Assembly (NCBI GenBank): GCA_024235715.1
Contig: JACKLW010000008.1
Coordinates: 124,001-188,000 of the forward strand
DNA: 64,000 bases
DNA from: Accumulibacter sp.
GTDB taxonomy: Bacteria; Pseudomonadota; Gammaproteobacteria; Burkholderiales; Rhodocyclaceae
Direction: 5' to 3'
Both the position numbers and the translations under genes were made by a program. This document shows, in pieces, positions 44,218 through 52,879 of the stretch. Each line of letters begins with the position of its first letter. Positions within the stretch are counted from its first letter, which is position 1. The notes under the pieces were generated by a model, which was given only the letters and a program-made list of their open reading frames with translations, was not told the origin of the DNA and did not search any database.

Positions 44218-44549
44218 GATCTCTATTTCCCTATGGACAGTATGCACTACTTGTCGGCATCTAATGTTGAAATCGGGCGGCGACAACACGCGCAGCACAG
44301 CCTGGCTCTCTGACGTCCGCCTGGAAGTGCCTTGTTAGCCAAGATCAAGTCAAGATGAGTTATTCGTGCTGTCGATCAGCACACGAATTCGTGCTGTTGT
44401 GGCGTCCCATCTGGTTCCACTGTTCCCACGGTTCGACCACTCGCGCTGCAGGCGCGAAGCAGCGCAGAGAAGCAAGGCCAAGCGCATACCGCAAGTTTGC
44501 CATTCGCGCGCGCCAGAGCTGATTAATCCGCAGCCCATTCGCCACGACC
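44218..44549. other. Intergenic stretch with a GTGCTG repeat cluster
   Basis: No gene is supported here. The notable element is at 44362-44396: ATTCGTGCTG is present twice in direct orientation (44362-44371 and 44387-44396) with an inverted relative, CAGCACACGAAT (44377-44388), between them. It lies about 150 bases beyond the acyltransferase stop and could be a terminator-like fold, a protein-binding site or a recombination remnant. Confidence 0.4.
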
Positions 44550-45593
44550 CTAGTTGCCTTTTTCCTGCGCTGGCGTTTGCGCAAGACTCGGTCGTGACGT
44601 GAGCGCCCGACGCATTCGGTTGCGTGCCGGAGCCTCGATCGTATGATGAAGTAGAGCAGCGCAAGCAATGACAACCATTAACTCGATCACCAGGGGAAGA
44701 GGGGGGCCGCGGAATATCACCCGCAAGATCGTAAAGACCATGATATGGCTCATGTAGAGCGAGTAAGAGATCTCGCCGATATAGACGCTCACGCGATTGG
44801 CGAACAGGAACTGCGGCGGGACCTTGAAAAGTGCGAGCGATATGATACCGGATAGAATCGGCGTGCGATCGGGTGTAAGCGTGTGCGCGAAAATGCACCA
44901 GCCCAGGTAGCCGAGTGCCCCATACAGAATCAATGCCCATGTCAACTGCGTACCACCAAGCCTGGGCGCAAGGATCCGCAGGCCATAGCCAACAATGAAC
45001 ACCAGGAATGCGGACACGGGTTGAGCCATATAGGAAAAGCCAAGGTTTTGGTGAAATAGCCAGGGATAAATGACCACCCCTATCACAATCAGCACAGTTG
45101 CAACGCTCACCTGACGACGTCCCTGGCCCGTGACAAATGCAAGCAGTGGAAACATCAGATAGCAGAACCATTCGGCGCTGATCGACCAGGAGGGTTGGTT
45201 CCAGTTTATCCCGTCGATATCAAAAAATCCCCAGGCGTGAATGAGAGTGATGTTCATCGCAAAGGACGTCGCGTTGTCATACTCACTGAATCCCCACAGC
45301 CCGACGGCGTAACAGAGAAGCAGGAACAGGTGGACGGGATATATGCGTGCAAGGCGAAGCCACAGGAAGTGGAATACCCATCGCGCTTCCAGGTGCTTGT
45401 CAAAATCACTGTCGTGCACATGTGCGAGAATGAACCCGGACAGTGCAAAAAAGATGGTAACTCCCGACGCACCACTCTGAAAAATTGATGCAAGCGGGCC
45501 GTACTCGAGAGCCAGATCACCATAGCGCAGGTGCAGTAGCACCACCCAGAGCGCTGCGAAGGCACGAAGACCGGTCAGGTTGTCTATTTTCAT
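44550..45593 (-). CDS. Acyltransferase 3 family membrane protein (OafA/YrhL-like)
   Basis: The 347-residue integral membrane protein starts MKIDNLTGLRAFAALWVVLL, with the conserved R and H of acyltransferase 3 enzymes (LRAFAALWVVLLH). It has about ten hydrophobic segments, the FFALSGFILAHVH motif, and LRLARIYPVHLFLL. These enzymes O-acetylate surface polysaccharides or lipids from cytoplasmic acetyl-CoA. There is no C-terminal SGNH domain. GC is visibly lower than in the flanking core genes, suggesting acquired DNA. No polysaccharide cluster adjoins it. Confidence 0.88.
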   Translation of the reverse strand: MKIDNLTGLRAFAALWVVLLHLRYGDLALEYGPLASIFQSGASGVTIFFALSGFILAHVHDSDFDKHLEARWVFHFLWLRLARIYPVHLFLLLCYAVGLWGFSEYDNATSFAMNITLIHAWGFFDIDGINWNQPSWSISAEWFCYLMFPLLAFVTGQGRRQVSVATVLIVIGVVIYPWLFHQNLGFSYMAQPVSAFLVFIVGYGLRILAPRLGGTQLTWALILYGALGYLGWCIFAHTLTPDRTPILSGIISLALFKVPPQFLFANRVSVYIGEISYSLYMSHIMVFTILRVIFRGPPLPLVIELMVVIACAALLHHTIEAPARNRMRRALTSRPSLAQTPAQEKGN

Positions 45594-46255
45594 TTTTTCC
45601 GGCCTAACTCGGATAACGGCGGGCAGTTCACCGGCCGCTGCATCGGGCCGTTGTCATGGTGATAGGAGCGGGTGATGCGGGTGGCGCTGTGGGTACGCCG
45701 AAGAAGAAACCAGGGAACCGGTAGAAGAGAGGGTCTCAGCGCTATGGCCGGCCGAAAGAGCGAGATGCGGACCGCGATCAGGATATTCTCCCCGACGCGC
45801 TTTACACCCCTGCGCCTTGGACCATCCAGCCGTTTATCCGCGCGACCGCGGAGTCTAGCAGAACGCTAAGGCAACACCAAACGTGACCGGTGGAGACCCT
45901 GCGACGTTGCTCGTGTTCACACCGCTAGCCCGGCGCCCTGGAGAGCTTCGACAACTGCTGCGAATCCACCTTCTTCCCTGGCCATCGCGATTTCGACATC
46001 GTGATCTTCTTCCTCCGGTGCAAAGCCATCCATCCCGACCTTCGGGGCCGCTAGCCTGAAACCGTCGGCTGGCGGTGCTGTTCTGCACGTCTGCTTTTTG
46101 CACAATGGGCGCTCTCGATCGACGGCCTGGTGTGTTCTAATTGTTCAAGTCCCCTCTTGCTTTCGATCATCACGGCGCATGCCACGGTCGTTGGCCTGTG
46201 ACGCTCGGCATCCAAGGGGCCACGAAAGCCCTCCGCCGACATCTGGAGTCCCGTT
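45594..46255. other. Gene-poor stretch, origin unclear
   Basis: About 660 bases with no frame I can support. A leftward 62-codon frame ending at 45917 (EEEDHDVEIAMAREEGGFAA) has protein-like composition but matches nothing I know and lacks a clear start signal; it could be the remnant of a larger gene. Confidence 0.4.
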
Positions 46256-46948
46256 ATGCACGTCCACGTCCTGCAGCACGTTCCCTTTGAAGGTCTGGGC
46301 AGCATCGAAGCCTGGCTGCGACAGAAGCATGCGTCGATTACCTGGACCCGATTCTTTGAGGCCGGTATTCTTCCGCCGCTGGACACAGTTGACTTGATCA
46401 TCGCCCTGGGCGGACCGATGAGTGTCAACGACGAGAGTGAACTCCCCTGGCTCGTCGACGAGAAGCGATTCATCGCCGCTGCCATCGAGCTGGGAAAACC
46501 GGTGCTGGGAATCTGTCTCGGGGCGCAACTGATTGCCACTGCGCTTGGCTCGCGCGTCACCCCGGGCCCGGAGAAGGAGATCGGCTGGTTCCCTGTTCGT
46601 GCGGAAATGAGCGCCGCGGGGAGCTTTGCTTTCCCGACGTCGACGCTCGCCTTCCACTGGCACGGCGAGACATTCGATCTGCCGCCGCAGGCAATGCACC
46701 TGGCCAGCAGCGAGGCCTGCCGCCATCAGGCGTTCCAGGTCGGGAAACGCGTGCTGGCGCTGCAGTTCCATCTCGAAACGACGCCGGAAAGTGCCGATGC
46801 GCTCATTGCCCACTGCGGCAACGAACTGGTGGCGCAACGCTTCGTCCAGACTGAAGCCGCGCTTCGCGGCGTTGCCACGAGCAGCTACGAGGGAATCAAC
46901 ACCTTGATGGCTGACGTGCTCGAGTACCTGACTCGCCGTGGGAACTGA
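46256..46948 (+). CDS. Class I glutamine amidotransferase (GMP synthase-like)
   Basis: The 230-residue protein has LIIALGGPMSVNDE, the nucleophile elbow GKPVLGICLGAQLIA with Cys at residue 87, and the catalytic His in LQFHLETTPESAD. These are the Cys-His-Glu triad features of stand-alone GuaA_N-like amidotransferases. Such proteins hydrolyse glutamine or gamma-glutamyl compounds; the partner or substrate is unknown. GGAG sits 7 bases before ATG 46256. It stands alone. Confidence 0.88.
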   Translation: MHVHVLQHVPFEGLGSIEAWLRQKHASITWTRFFEAGILPPLDTVDLIIALGGPMSVNDESELPWLVDEKRFIAAAIELGKPVLGICLGAQLIATALGSRVTPGPEKEIGWFPVRAEMSAAGSFAFPTSTLAFHWHGETFDLPPQAMHLASSEACRHQAFQVGKRVLALQFHLETTPESADALIAHCGNELVAQRFVQTEAALRGVATSSYEGINTLMADVLEYLTRRGN

Positions 46949-47386
46949 GCCTTGACGTGCAAGCGAAAACCGTTGCTGTTGCGATGAAGTGTGAAAGTGC
47001 CCACCGGCAAGGGGCTGGCGTGCGCGCCGGCCGCACCCGCGGCGAGGTCGCAACCGCTTCGCGGTGGTTGCCGCAGCCGGCTTCGGGATTCCAGCCCAAA
47101 CTGACCGCTGGTGGACTGCGCACATATGCTCTCCGCCGGTCGAGTCAGCTTGCAGTGCCAGGCAATGATCGAGGACGTTTCCCTCGCCCTCGGATAAGCG
47201 TAACGCCCGACGACGGGCATTGTGGCTGGCTTGCTGCACGCAGCTTCCGGAGCGACTCGGCGCGCCGATTGAGTGCGCCGGTCGCGACGTCATTGTGGAT
47301 CACACCGACCGCCGGGAGGGCAGGGAGCGGTTTCCCGCTCTCCCTGCTGCACCGGACAGCAGACTCCGTCGGCACACGAGGCTGTA
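46949..47386. other. Intergenic stretch with a hairpin before the methyltransferase
   Basis: No gene is supported. At about 47322-47349 GCAGGGAGCGG pairs with CCGCTCTCCCTGC around a short loop, with two unpaired bases. It could terminate the amidotransferase transcript or shape the methyltransferase leader; it is not followed by a T-run. Confidence 0.4.
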
Positions 47387-48163
47387 ATGCGAGTCCTGGC
47401 TAAACTTCTATACATCTTTTTCGCGATGAATCGCCGCATCGTGCGATCGTTCGAGTACCGAATGCCAGCGGGATTTGTGTGCAACCTGCACGCGCTCAAC
47501 GATCGGGTTGTCGCCGAGACTCTGACGACCGCCGACAATCAGATCGTGCTTGATATCGGCGCGGGAACGCGGACGCCGTTCGTGCAGCAGGTCGACCCGA
47601 CACTCGGCAACCGCATCATCGCGCTAGATATCCTGGCCGACGATCTTGCGCTGAACCCGGACACTCCGCTGAAGATTGTCGCCGATTGCGGCCGGGGAAT
47701 CCCGATCAAGACCGCGGCGACCGACATGGTGGTTACGCGCTCCTTTCTCGAACATCTCCCTGACACTGGGGCATTCGTCGCCGAGTGCGCGCGCGTGATC
47801 AGGCCCGGAGGCCTCTTTATTGCCGTCTTTCCTTGTCGTTATTCACCGTTCGCGTTGATCAACCGGATGTTGCCGAACCGGATCGCCAACACGCTGCTGC
47901 GCTGGTTTCAGCCGGAGAGGGCAGGTGATCTGGGGTTTCCAGCTTATTACGATCGGCTGTATTACGCTCAGATCGAACGAACGCTTGCCAAACACGGTTT
48001 TACGCTGGAACTTGTCGCTCTCCGTTACTACCAGTCCACTTACTACGACTTCTTTCTGCCGCTCTACTTGGTGTTCGTTCTCTACGACCTTGCAGTCTTC
48101 GCGCTCGGTAGCAAGAACCTCTGCTGCCAGATGTTCGTTGTGGCGAGGCGCGGGACGGGATAG
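47387..48163 (+). CDS. Class I SAM-dependent methyltransferase
   Basis: The 258-residue protein shows motif I IVLDIGAGTRTPF, the acidic residue of motif II in IALDILADDL, and motif III-like VTRSFLEHLPDTGAFVAECA plus VIRPGGLFIAVFP (Methyltransf_11 type). A C-terminal hydrophobic stretch (DFFLPLYLVFVLYDLAVFAL) suggests membrane association. Substrate unknown. ATG 47387 opens the protein with another hydrophobic patch (LAKLLYIFFAM). Confidence 0.8.
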   Translation: MRVLAKLLYIFFAMNRRIVRSFEYRMPAGFVCNLHALNDRVVAETLTTADNQIVLDIGAGTRTPFVQQVDPTLGNRIIALDILADDLALNPDTPLKIVADCGRGIPIKTAATDMVVTRSFLEHLPDTGAFVAECARVIRPGGLFIAVFPCRYSPFALINRMLPNRIANTLLRWFQPERAGDLGFPAYYDRLYYAQIERTLAKHGFTLELVALRYYQSTYYDFFLPLYLVFVLYDLAVFALGSKNLCCQMFVVARRGTG

Positions 48164-48371
48164 CACGTGCCTGGTTGGGCTGACAATCCTGCGCAAGGGG
48201 TATTGTTCGCCAACAAGAACAGCCGAACCCCGGCTGGCTCAGCGATGCTTGTCATTGACCTTGTGGGCGGCATGAAGGCAAGAGCAGGAAGGCGGACACA
48301 GGGAGCGGATGGCGGCGGCCGAACTCGGCCGCCCATGTCACGCCATCGCAGGCCAACGGCGCGGTCCGCTC

Positions 48372-49055
48372 TTACGGGCCGGTCCTCGTCGCGGCTGTCG
48401 GCAGATTACGCACGAACCATCCGGCGGTTTCGCGCGCAACCCACTCGAATGCCGCGGCCGAGTCGGGTGCTTCGACGCTCGCCGGCAGCAGCTTCAAGGC
48501 GTTGCGCCCTCCGAGTTCGCGCAGCGCCCGCCGATTGCTGGCTTCGACACGCTGTTCGCCATCGCCGACGAGTACCAGCAACGGCGAGACGAGCGTGCGC
48601 AGGTAGAGCACGCCCGCGAGGTCGATCAGCCCACCGCGACAGACGATGGCGAAGATGTCATGGTCGCGGGTCGCCGCCGCGCGTACCAGCACCGGCGAGC
48701 AGTCCCCGGCGGCGCTGAGGCCGACCGGCAGCATCGGCAGTTCTTCCAGCAGCATGCGCCGCTTGATAAGTGCCAGACCGTCAAGCAGGCGGCTGGCCAG
48801 CAGCGAGACGTTGTGATGGTTGTCGTCGAAACGCCCTTCGCTGCTGGTCAGCAGGTCGAGGCTCAGCGTACCGAAGCCGGCGTGGCGGAGGACTACCGCC
48901 AGGGCGTCGTCGCGGGCCGCGGGATTCGGTCCGGCATGCGCCAAAACGACCAGTGCTGACAGCTGCGCGGGCAGGGCAAGCTGCGCGTGCAGGTGTACGT
49001 TGCCACTGTCAATGGCGATCAGAGTCTCGTCGACCGCGCCAATCGCTTCGCTCAA
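48372..49055 (-). CDS. Alpha/beta hydrolase (dienelactone-hydrolase-like) coupled to amrS
   Basis: About 227 residues. It has LVVLAHAGPNPAARDDALAV (oxyanion region), LPVGLSAAGDCSPV with the nucleophilic Ser in GLSAAG, and VSPLLVLVGDGEQRVEASN with the acidic residue. The C-terminal His expected in the triad is not obvious, so activity is uncertain. TTG 49055 is inferred as start because TTGA overlaps the amrS stop (49052-49054); the frame upstream is inside amrS. It is the last gene of the amrB-amrA-amrS operon. Confidence 0.7.
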   Translation of the reverse strand: MSEAIGAVDETLIAIDSGNVHLHAQLALPAQLSALVVLAHAGPNPAARDDALAVVLRHAGFGTLSLDLLTSSEGRFDDNHHNVSLLASRLLDGLALIKRRMLLEELPMLPVGLSAAGDCSPVLVRAAATRDHDIFAIVCRGGLIDLAGVLYLRTLVSPLLVLVGDGEQRVEASNRRALRELGGRNALKLLPASVEAPDSAAAFEWVARETAGWFVRNLPTAATRTGP

Positions 49056-50161
49056 CGGCGTACCAGCCTCACTGGCACGCGACGCGGCCCGAAAGGTTTG
49101 CCAAAGCGCTCGAAATGGCCGGCGATCGGCGTCGCGCAGTGCGGGCAGCGACCATCGGCGGGCAGATCGTAGTGCCGGATGTTGTACCAGTCGCGCTCGA
49201 TCAACGCCGCCTGGCAAGCCGGACAGAAAGTGGTACCGCCTTCGGTGTCGTGCACGTTTCCCGTATAGACGTAGTTCAGGCCGGCACCCAGTGCGATGCT
49301 CCGGGCACGGGTAAGCGTTGACGGCGGCGTCGGCGGCAGATCGCTCATTTTCCAGTCGGGGTGGAAGGCCGAGAAGTGTACCGGCACGTTCGCTCCCAGT
49401 TCACTCGCCACCCAGTCGGCGAGTGCCTTGATTTCGGCTGGCGAGTCGTTCTGGCCGGGGATCAGCAGGGTGGTGATTTCCAGCCAGCAGCTCGTTTCGT
49501 GATGGATGTAGGCGAGCGTGTCGAGCACTGGTTGCAGGTGGCCGCCACAGAGCTTGAAGTAGAAGTCATCGGTGAAGGCCTTGAGGTCGACGTTGGCGCC
49601 GTCCATGACCGCGAAGAACTCGCGCGCCGGCTCGGGATGAATGTAGGCGGCGGTGACGGCGACGGTCTTGATGCCCTTCGCGCGGCAGGCAACGGCGGTG
49701 TCGATCGCGTACTCGGCAAAGATAACGGGGTCGTTATAGGTGAAAGCGACCGACTGCGCGCCATAGGCGGCCGCGGCCGCGGCGATTCCCTCCGGGCTGG
49801 CGGCGTCGAGCAGGCGATCCATGTCCTTCGACTTCGAAATATCCCAGTTCTGGCAGAATTTGCACGCCAGGTTGCAGCCGGCAGTGCCGAAGGAAAGAAT
49901 CGACGAACCGGGGTAGAAGTGGTTGAGCGGCTTCTTCTCGATCGGGTCGATACAGAAGCCGGACGAGCGGCCGTAGGTGGTCAGCACCATCTCGCCGGCG
50001 ACGTTTTGACGAACGAAACAGGCGCCGCGCTGGCCTTCGTGCAGCTTGCAGTCGCGCGGGCAGAGATCGCACTGTATGCGTGCATCGGCAATGGTATGCC
50101 ACCAGCGACCGGGATGGGCGGACTCCGGGGTCTTCAGCGAGTCGTTCAGTTCTCTTTCCAT
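49052..50161 (-). CDS. amrS: AmmeMemoRadiSam system radical SAM enzyme AmrS
   Basis: The 369-residue radical SAM protein has the cluster-binding CxxxCxxC in FGTAGCNLACKFCQNWDISK, preceded by an N-terminal Cys motif (CDLCPRDCKLHEGQRGACF). A C-terminal rubredoxin-like pair is also present (FCPACQAALI...CPHCATPIAG). This is the AmrS (PflA-like) architecture. It overlaps amrA by 16 bases. The substrate of the AMMECR1/Memo/AmrS triad is not settled; co-conservation suggests a joint modification reaction. Confidence 0.92.
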   Translation of the reverse strand: MERELNDSLKTPESAHPGRWWHTIADARIQCDLCPRDCKLHEGQRGACFVRQNVAGEMVLTTYGRSSGFCIDPIEKKPLNHFYPGSSILSFGTAGCNLACKFCQNWDISKSKDMDRLLDAASPEGIAAAAAAYGAQSVAFTYNDPVIFAEYAIDTAVACRAKGIKTVAVTAAYIHPEPAREFFAVMDGANVDLKAFTDDFYFKLCGGHLQPVLDTLAYIHHETSCWLEITTLLIPGQNDSPAEIKALADWVASELGANVPVHFSAFHPDWKMSDLPPTPPSTLTRARSIALGAGLNYVYTGNVHDTEGGTTFCPACQAALIERDWYNIRHYDLPADGRCPHCATPIAGHFERFGKPFGPRRVPVRLVRR

Positions 50162-50700
50162 TTCCGTACTCCATAACGCGCCAGGGTGACTGCCGGGTCC
50201 CAGAAGTCGGCGGACAGGCCGGCTTTCAGTTTGAGTTCACGCATGAACTGCCGGGGGTCGGGGAGCGACTCCCAGACCTGCGGCAGGAAGGTCGCCCGCC
50301 GCCGGCCGAAGCTCAGGATCAGGCCATCGATACCCGGTTGCAGGCGGGCAAGCGCGTCTTCCTCGCCAGACACCGGGAAGGGCTTGGCGGGCGTCAGCAA
50401 GGATACCTCGACGCGCGTGCGCGCCAGTTCCTCTTGGCTGAGCGGCGGGAAGCGCGGGTCGCGAAAAGCAGCAGCGAAGGCATTCTCGGCGACGTCGGTG
50501 GCCAGCGGTCGCTGCGCTTCGAGGCTGCCGATGCAGCCGCGCAAGCGGCCGTTCTGGGTCAGCGTAACGAAGCTGGCGCCTGGCTCGGCCAGTTCCGGCG
50601 GCGGAGTGACCGGGTCTGGCGGCAGCCCGAAATGCGCGGCGATGGCGTTGCGTGCGCTGACCAGCAGGGCGTTGCCGAGGGCGTCAGTGGGCATCGGCAT
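50146..50700 (-). CDS. amrA: AmmeMemoRadiSam system protein AmrA (AMMECR1 domain)
   Basis: The 184-residue protein contains the AMMECR1 signature LRGCIGSLEA (N-terminal part FVTLTQNGRLRGCIGS) and FRDPRFPPLSQEELARTRVE, then a C-terminal LARYGVRKWKEN. Bacterial AMMECR1 proteins are small cytoplasmic partners of Memo and AmrS. Start overlaps the amrB end; ATG 50694 is an alternative two codons later. Confidence 0.92.
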   Translation of the reverse strand: MPMPTDALGNALLVSARNAIAAHFGLPPDPVTPPPELAEPGASFVTLTQNGRLRGCIGSLEAQRPLATDVAENAFAAAFRDPRFPPLSQEELARTRVEVSLLTPAKPFPVSGEEDALARLQPGIDGLILSFGRRRATFLPQVWESLPDPRQFMRELKLKAGLSADFWDPAVTLARYGVRKWKEN

Positions 50701-51502
50701 TCACCGGGACAAAGCTGAAGGCGCCGTAGCCGACGACGCGCGACTTGTCGCCGGCGGTGTCGCCGGAATTGCGCAGGTCGAGCATTTCCGCTCGCAGTCC
50801 GTGCCGACGCGCTGCCAGGAGCAGGCCATTGACCGGTGTCGCCCCGCACGCCTGGCGATGATCGAGATGAGCATCCAGGGCGACGATGTGCCGGGCGGTG
50901 TCGGTGTCGCTCTTGCAGGCAAGGGCATAGGGCAGGTAGTGCGAGAGATCCGAGCTGATGACGATCAGCGTTTCGTCGCCGCCCCAGAGGGTTTCGAGCA
51001 CCTCGGCAACCTCGGTCGGCGACGCGTCGCCGACCGCCAGCGGAACCAGCGCAAAACGTTCGAGAACCGTCTGCAGGAAGGGCAGTTGCACTTCGAGCGA
51101 GTGCTCCATGGCGTGCGCAGCGTCGCTGACGACGACCTGCGGCAACTGCGCAATGCTGGCGATGGCGCCGGTGTCAAGCGGGACGTCGCCGAGCGGCGTG
51201 GCAAAGGCGCTCGCCGATGGGACCGCCAGCCCATCGACCGCGACGCGGTGCGTCGGGCCAAGCAGAACGACGCGCCTGATGCTGGTGCGCAAGGCCTGCA
51301 GCGACGCATAGACACTGGCGGCGATCGGACCTGAATAGACGTAGCCGGCGTGCGGCGCGATGATTGCTTTCGGGCGCGCGCCCGGTGGCCGCGGCGTGTC
51401 GCGGAGCAGTCGCTGCAGATCGCGCGTCAGAGCGCCTGCCGACCCGGGGTAGAACATGCCGGCGACTGCCGCTGGTCGAACGGTGGTTGTCGAATGTGTC
51501 AT
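50684..51502 (-). CDS. amrB: AmmeMemoRadiSam system protein AmrB (Memo family)
   Basis: The 272-residue Memo-family protein resembles non-haem-iron dioxygenase folds. Visible motifs are AAVAGMFYPGSAGALTRDLQ, IIAPHAGYVYSGPIAASVYA, VVLLGPTHRVAVDGLAVP, EHSLEVQLPFLQ and VISSDLSHYLPYA, all with the conserved His/Cys-site positions of Memo. ATG 51502 is chosen over upstream starts because the Memo fold begins within 15 residues. First gene of the operon, divergent from ispD. Confidence 0.93.
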   Translation of the reverse strand: MTHSTTTVRPAAVAGMFYPGSAGALTRDLQRLLRDTPRPPGARPKAIIAPHAGYVYSGPIAASVYASLQALRTSIRRVVLLGPTHRVAVDGLAVPSASAFATPLGDVPLDTGAIASIAQLPQVVVSDAAHAMEHSLEVQLPFLQTVLERFALVPLAVGDASPTEVAEVLETLWGGDETLIVISSDLSHYLPYALACKSDTDTARHIVALDAHLDHRQACGATPVNGLLLAARRHGLRAEMLDLRNSGDTAGDKSRVVGYGAFSFVPVNADAH

Positions 51503-51635
51503 CTGGTCGATCCTCGAAGCGTTGCGCACGGGCAAGGCGGGTGAAATCGGCACAGGCAGTGGAACGATAGCCCGGCGGTGAGTCCCGGTTCGCCGCGGCG
51601 ATGGTTCATTCCGCAATACACCTGCCTTCTTTGGT

Positions 51636-51641
51636 TAAAAT
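51636..51641 (+). promoter_or_regulatory. -10 box (TAAAAT) immediately before ispD, suggesting leaderless start
   Basis: TAAAAT ends 6 bases before the ispD ATG at 51648, so transcription would begin at or beside the start codon and leave no room for a ribosome-binding site. No good -35 box is visible at normal spacing. Confidence 0.4.
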
Positions 51642-51647
51642 TACGCC

Positions 51648-52346
51648 ATGCTACGTCACTACGCAATCGTTCCCGCCGCGGGCAGCGGATCGCGCTTTGG
51701 CGGCGATATGCCCAAACAGTACCAGATGCTCGCCGGCCGGCCCATGATCTACTACAGCCTGGCTGCTCTCTGTCGCTGCCAGCGCGTGGATCGCGTCTGG
51801 GTGGTTCTTTCTCCAGATGACAAATACTGGCGGCTGCACGATTGGACAAGTCTCGGCCACAAGCTGGAGACGGTATTTTGCGGCGGCGGGAGCCGCTCGG
51901 AAAGCGTCGCCAATGGACTGTCTGCGGCGGCGACGGCTGCCCACGACGACGACTGGGTGCTGGTTCACGACGCGGCACGCCCCTGCCTGTCGCAGGCGAA
52001 TCTGAACGCCCTGTACGGCCAACTCGCCGACGATCCGGTCGGCGGCATCCTGGCCGTACCCGTGGCCGACACGCTGAAGCGTGCCGACGCCGAGCAGCGT
52101 GTCGCGCACACCGAGTCGCGCGACGGCCTGTGGCAGGCGCAGACGCCGCAGATGTTTCGCTATGGTCTGCTTTCCCGAGTGCTGGCGGCGCACGCCGTCG
52201 GCACTGACGAAGCCTCGGCGGTCGAGGCAGCCGGATTCAAGCCACGGCTGGTCGCCGCCGACGCCAGCAACCTGAAGGTCACTTACCCCGCCGACCTGCG
52301 TCTGGCCGAACTGATCCTGCAGGGCCGGGCGCGGGTGGACGAATGA
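51648..52346 (+). CDS. ispD: 2-C-methyl-D-erythritol 4-phosphate cytidylyltransferase IspD
   Basis: IspD couples MEP with CTP in the MEP isoprenoid pathway. The 232-residue protein has the nucleotide-binding N-terminus [45 protein letters not shown] and the C-terminal [20 protein letters not shown]. Length is normal (about 230). The stop overlaps the ispF start (ATGA), so consecutive-function enzymes are co-translated. Confidence 0.95.
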   Translation: MLRHYAIVPAAGSGSRFGGDMPKQYQMLAGRPMIYYSLAALCRCQRVDRVWVVLSPDDKYWRLHDWTSLGHKLETVFCGGGSRSESVANGLSAAATAAHDDDWVLVHDAARPCLSQANLNALYGQLADDPVGGILAVPVADTLKRADAEQRVAHTESRDGLWQAQTPQMFRYGLLSRVLAAHAVGTDEASAVEAAGFKPRLVAADASNLKVTYPADLRLAELILQGRARVDE

Positions 52347-52819
52347 TCCGCGTCGGACAGGGCTGCGACATTCACGCGCTGGTTCCAGGCCGCAAGATGA
52401 TTCTCGGTGGGGTCGACATCGCGCATCACAGCGGCCTGCTTGGCCATTCGGATGCCGACGCGCTGCTGCACGCAATCATCGACGCGCTGCTTGGCGCCGC
52501 GGCGCTCGGCGACATCGGCCGCCACTTCCCGGATACCGATCCGCGTTATCGTGGCGCCGACAGCCGCGTGCTGTTGCGTGCCACGCTGGCGCTGCTGATG
52601 CAGGCCGGCTGGCAGGTCGGCAACATCGACGCGACGATCATCGCCCAGCAGCCGAAAATGGCGCCGCATCTGCAGCACATGGTCGCCAACATCGCGGCCG
52701 ATCTGAAGGTGGCGGTGGACTGCGTGAACGTCAAGGCGAAGACTGCCGAGCGACTGGGCTTTGTCGGGCGCGGGGAAGGCATTGCCACCGAGGCGGTGGT
52801 GTTGATCACGCGGCCGTGA
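52343..52819 (+). CDS. ispF: 2-C-methyl-D-erythritol 2,4-cyclodiphosphate synthase IspF
   Basis: IspF cyclises CDP-ME-2-phosphate to MEcPP with release of CMP. The 158-residue protein shows [20 protein letters not shown] with the zinc ligands (Asp, His), [39 protein letters not shown], and the C-terminal [19 protein letters not shown]. All active-site residues I know are present. ATGA overlap with ispD. Confidence 0.95.
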   Translation: MIRVGQGCDIHALVPGRKMILGGVDIAHHSGLLGHSDADALLHAIIDALLGAAALGDIGRHFPDTDPRYRGADSRVLLRATLALLMQAGWQVGNIDATIIAQQPKMAPHLQHMVANIAADLKVAVDCVNVKAKTAERLGFVGRGEGIATEAVVLITRP

Positions 52820-52879
52820 TTTGAATACACGCGGGGTTTGCTCCGTTGCGCCCGAAGTGCTGCGCTTTCTCTGGCGAAG

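Noticed and set aside
45855-46105. Short leftward frames upstream of the amidotransferase gene
   Set aside because: Protein-like composition only; no start signal or family match, so only mentioned within the intergenic entry.
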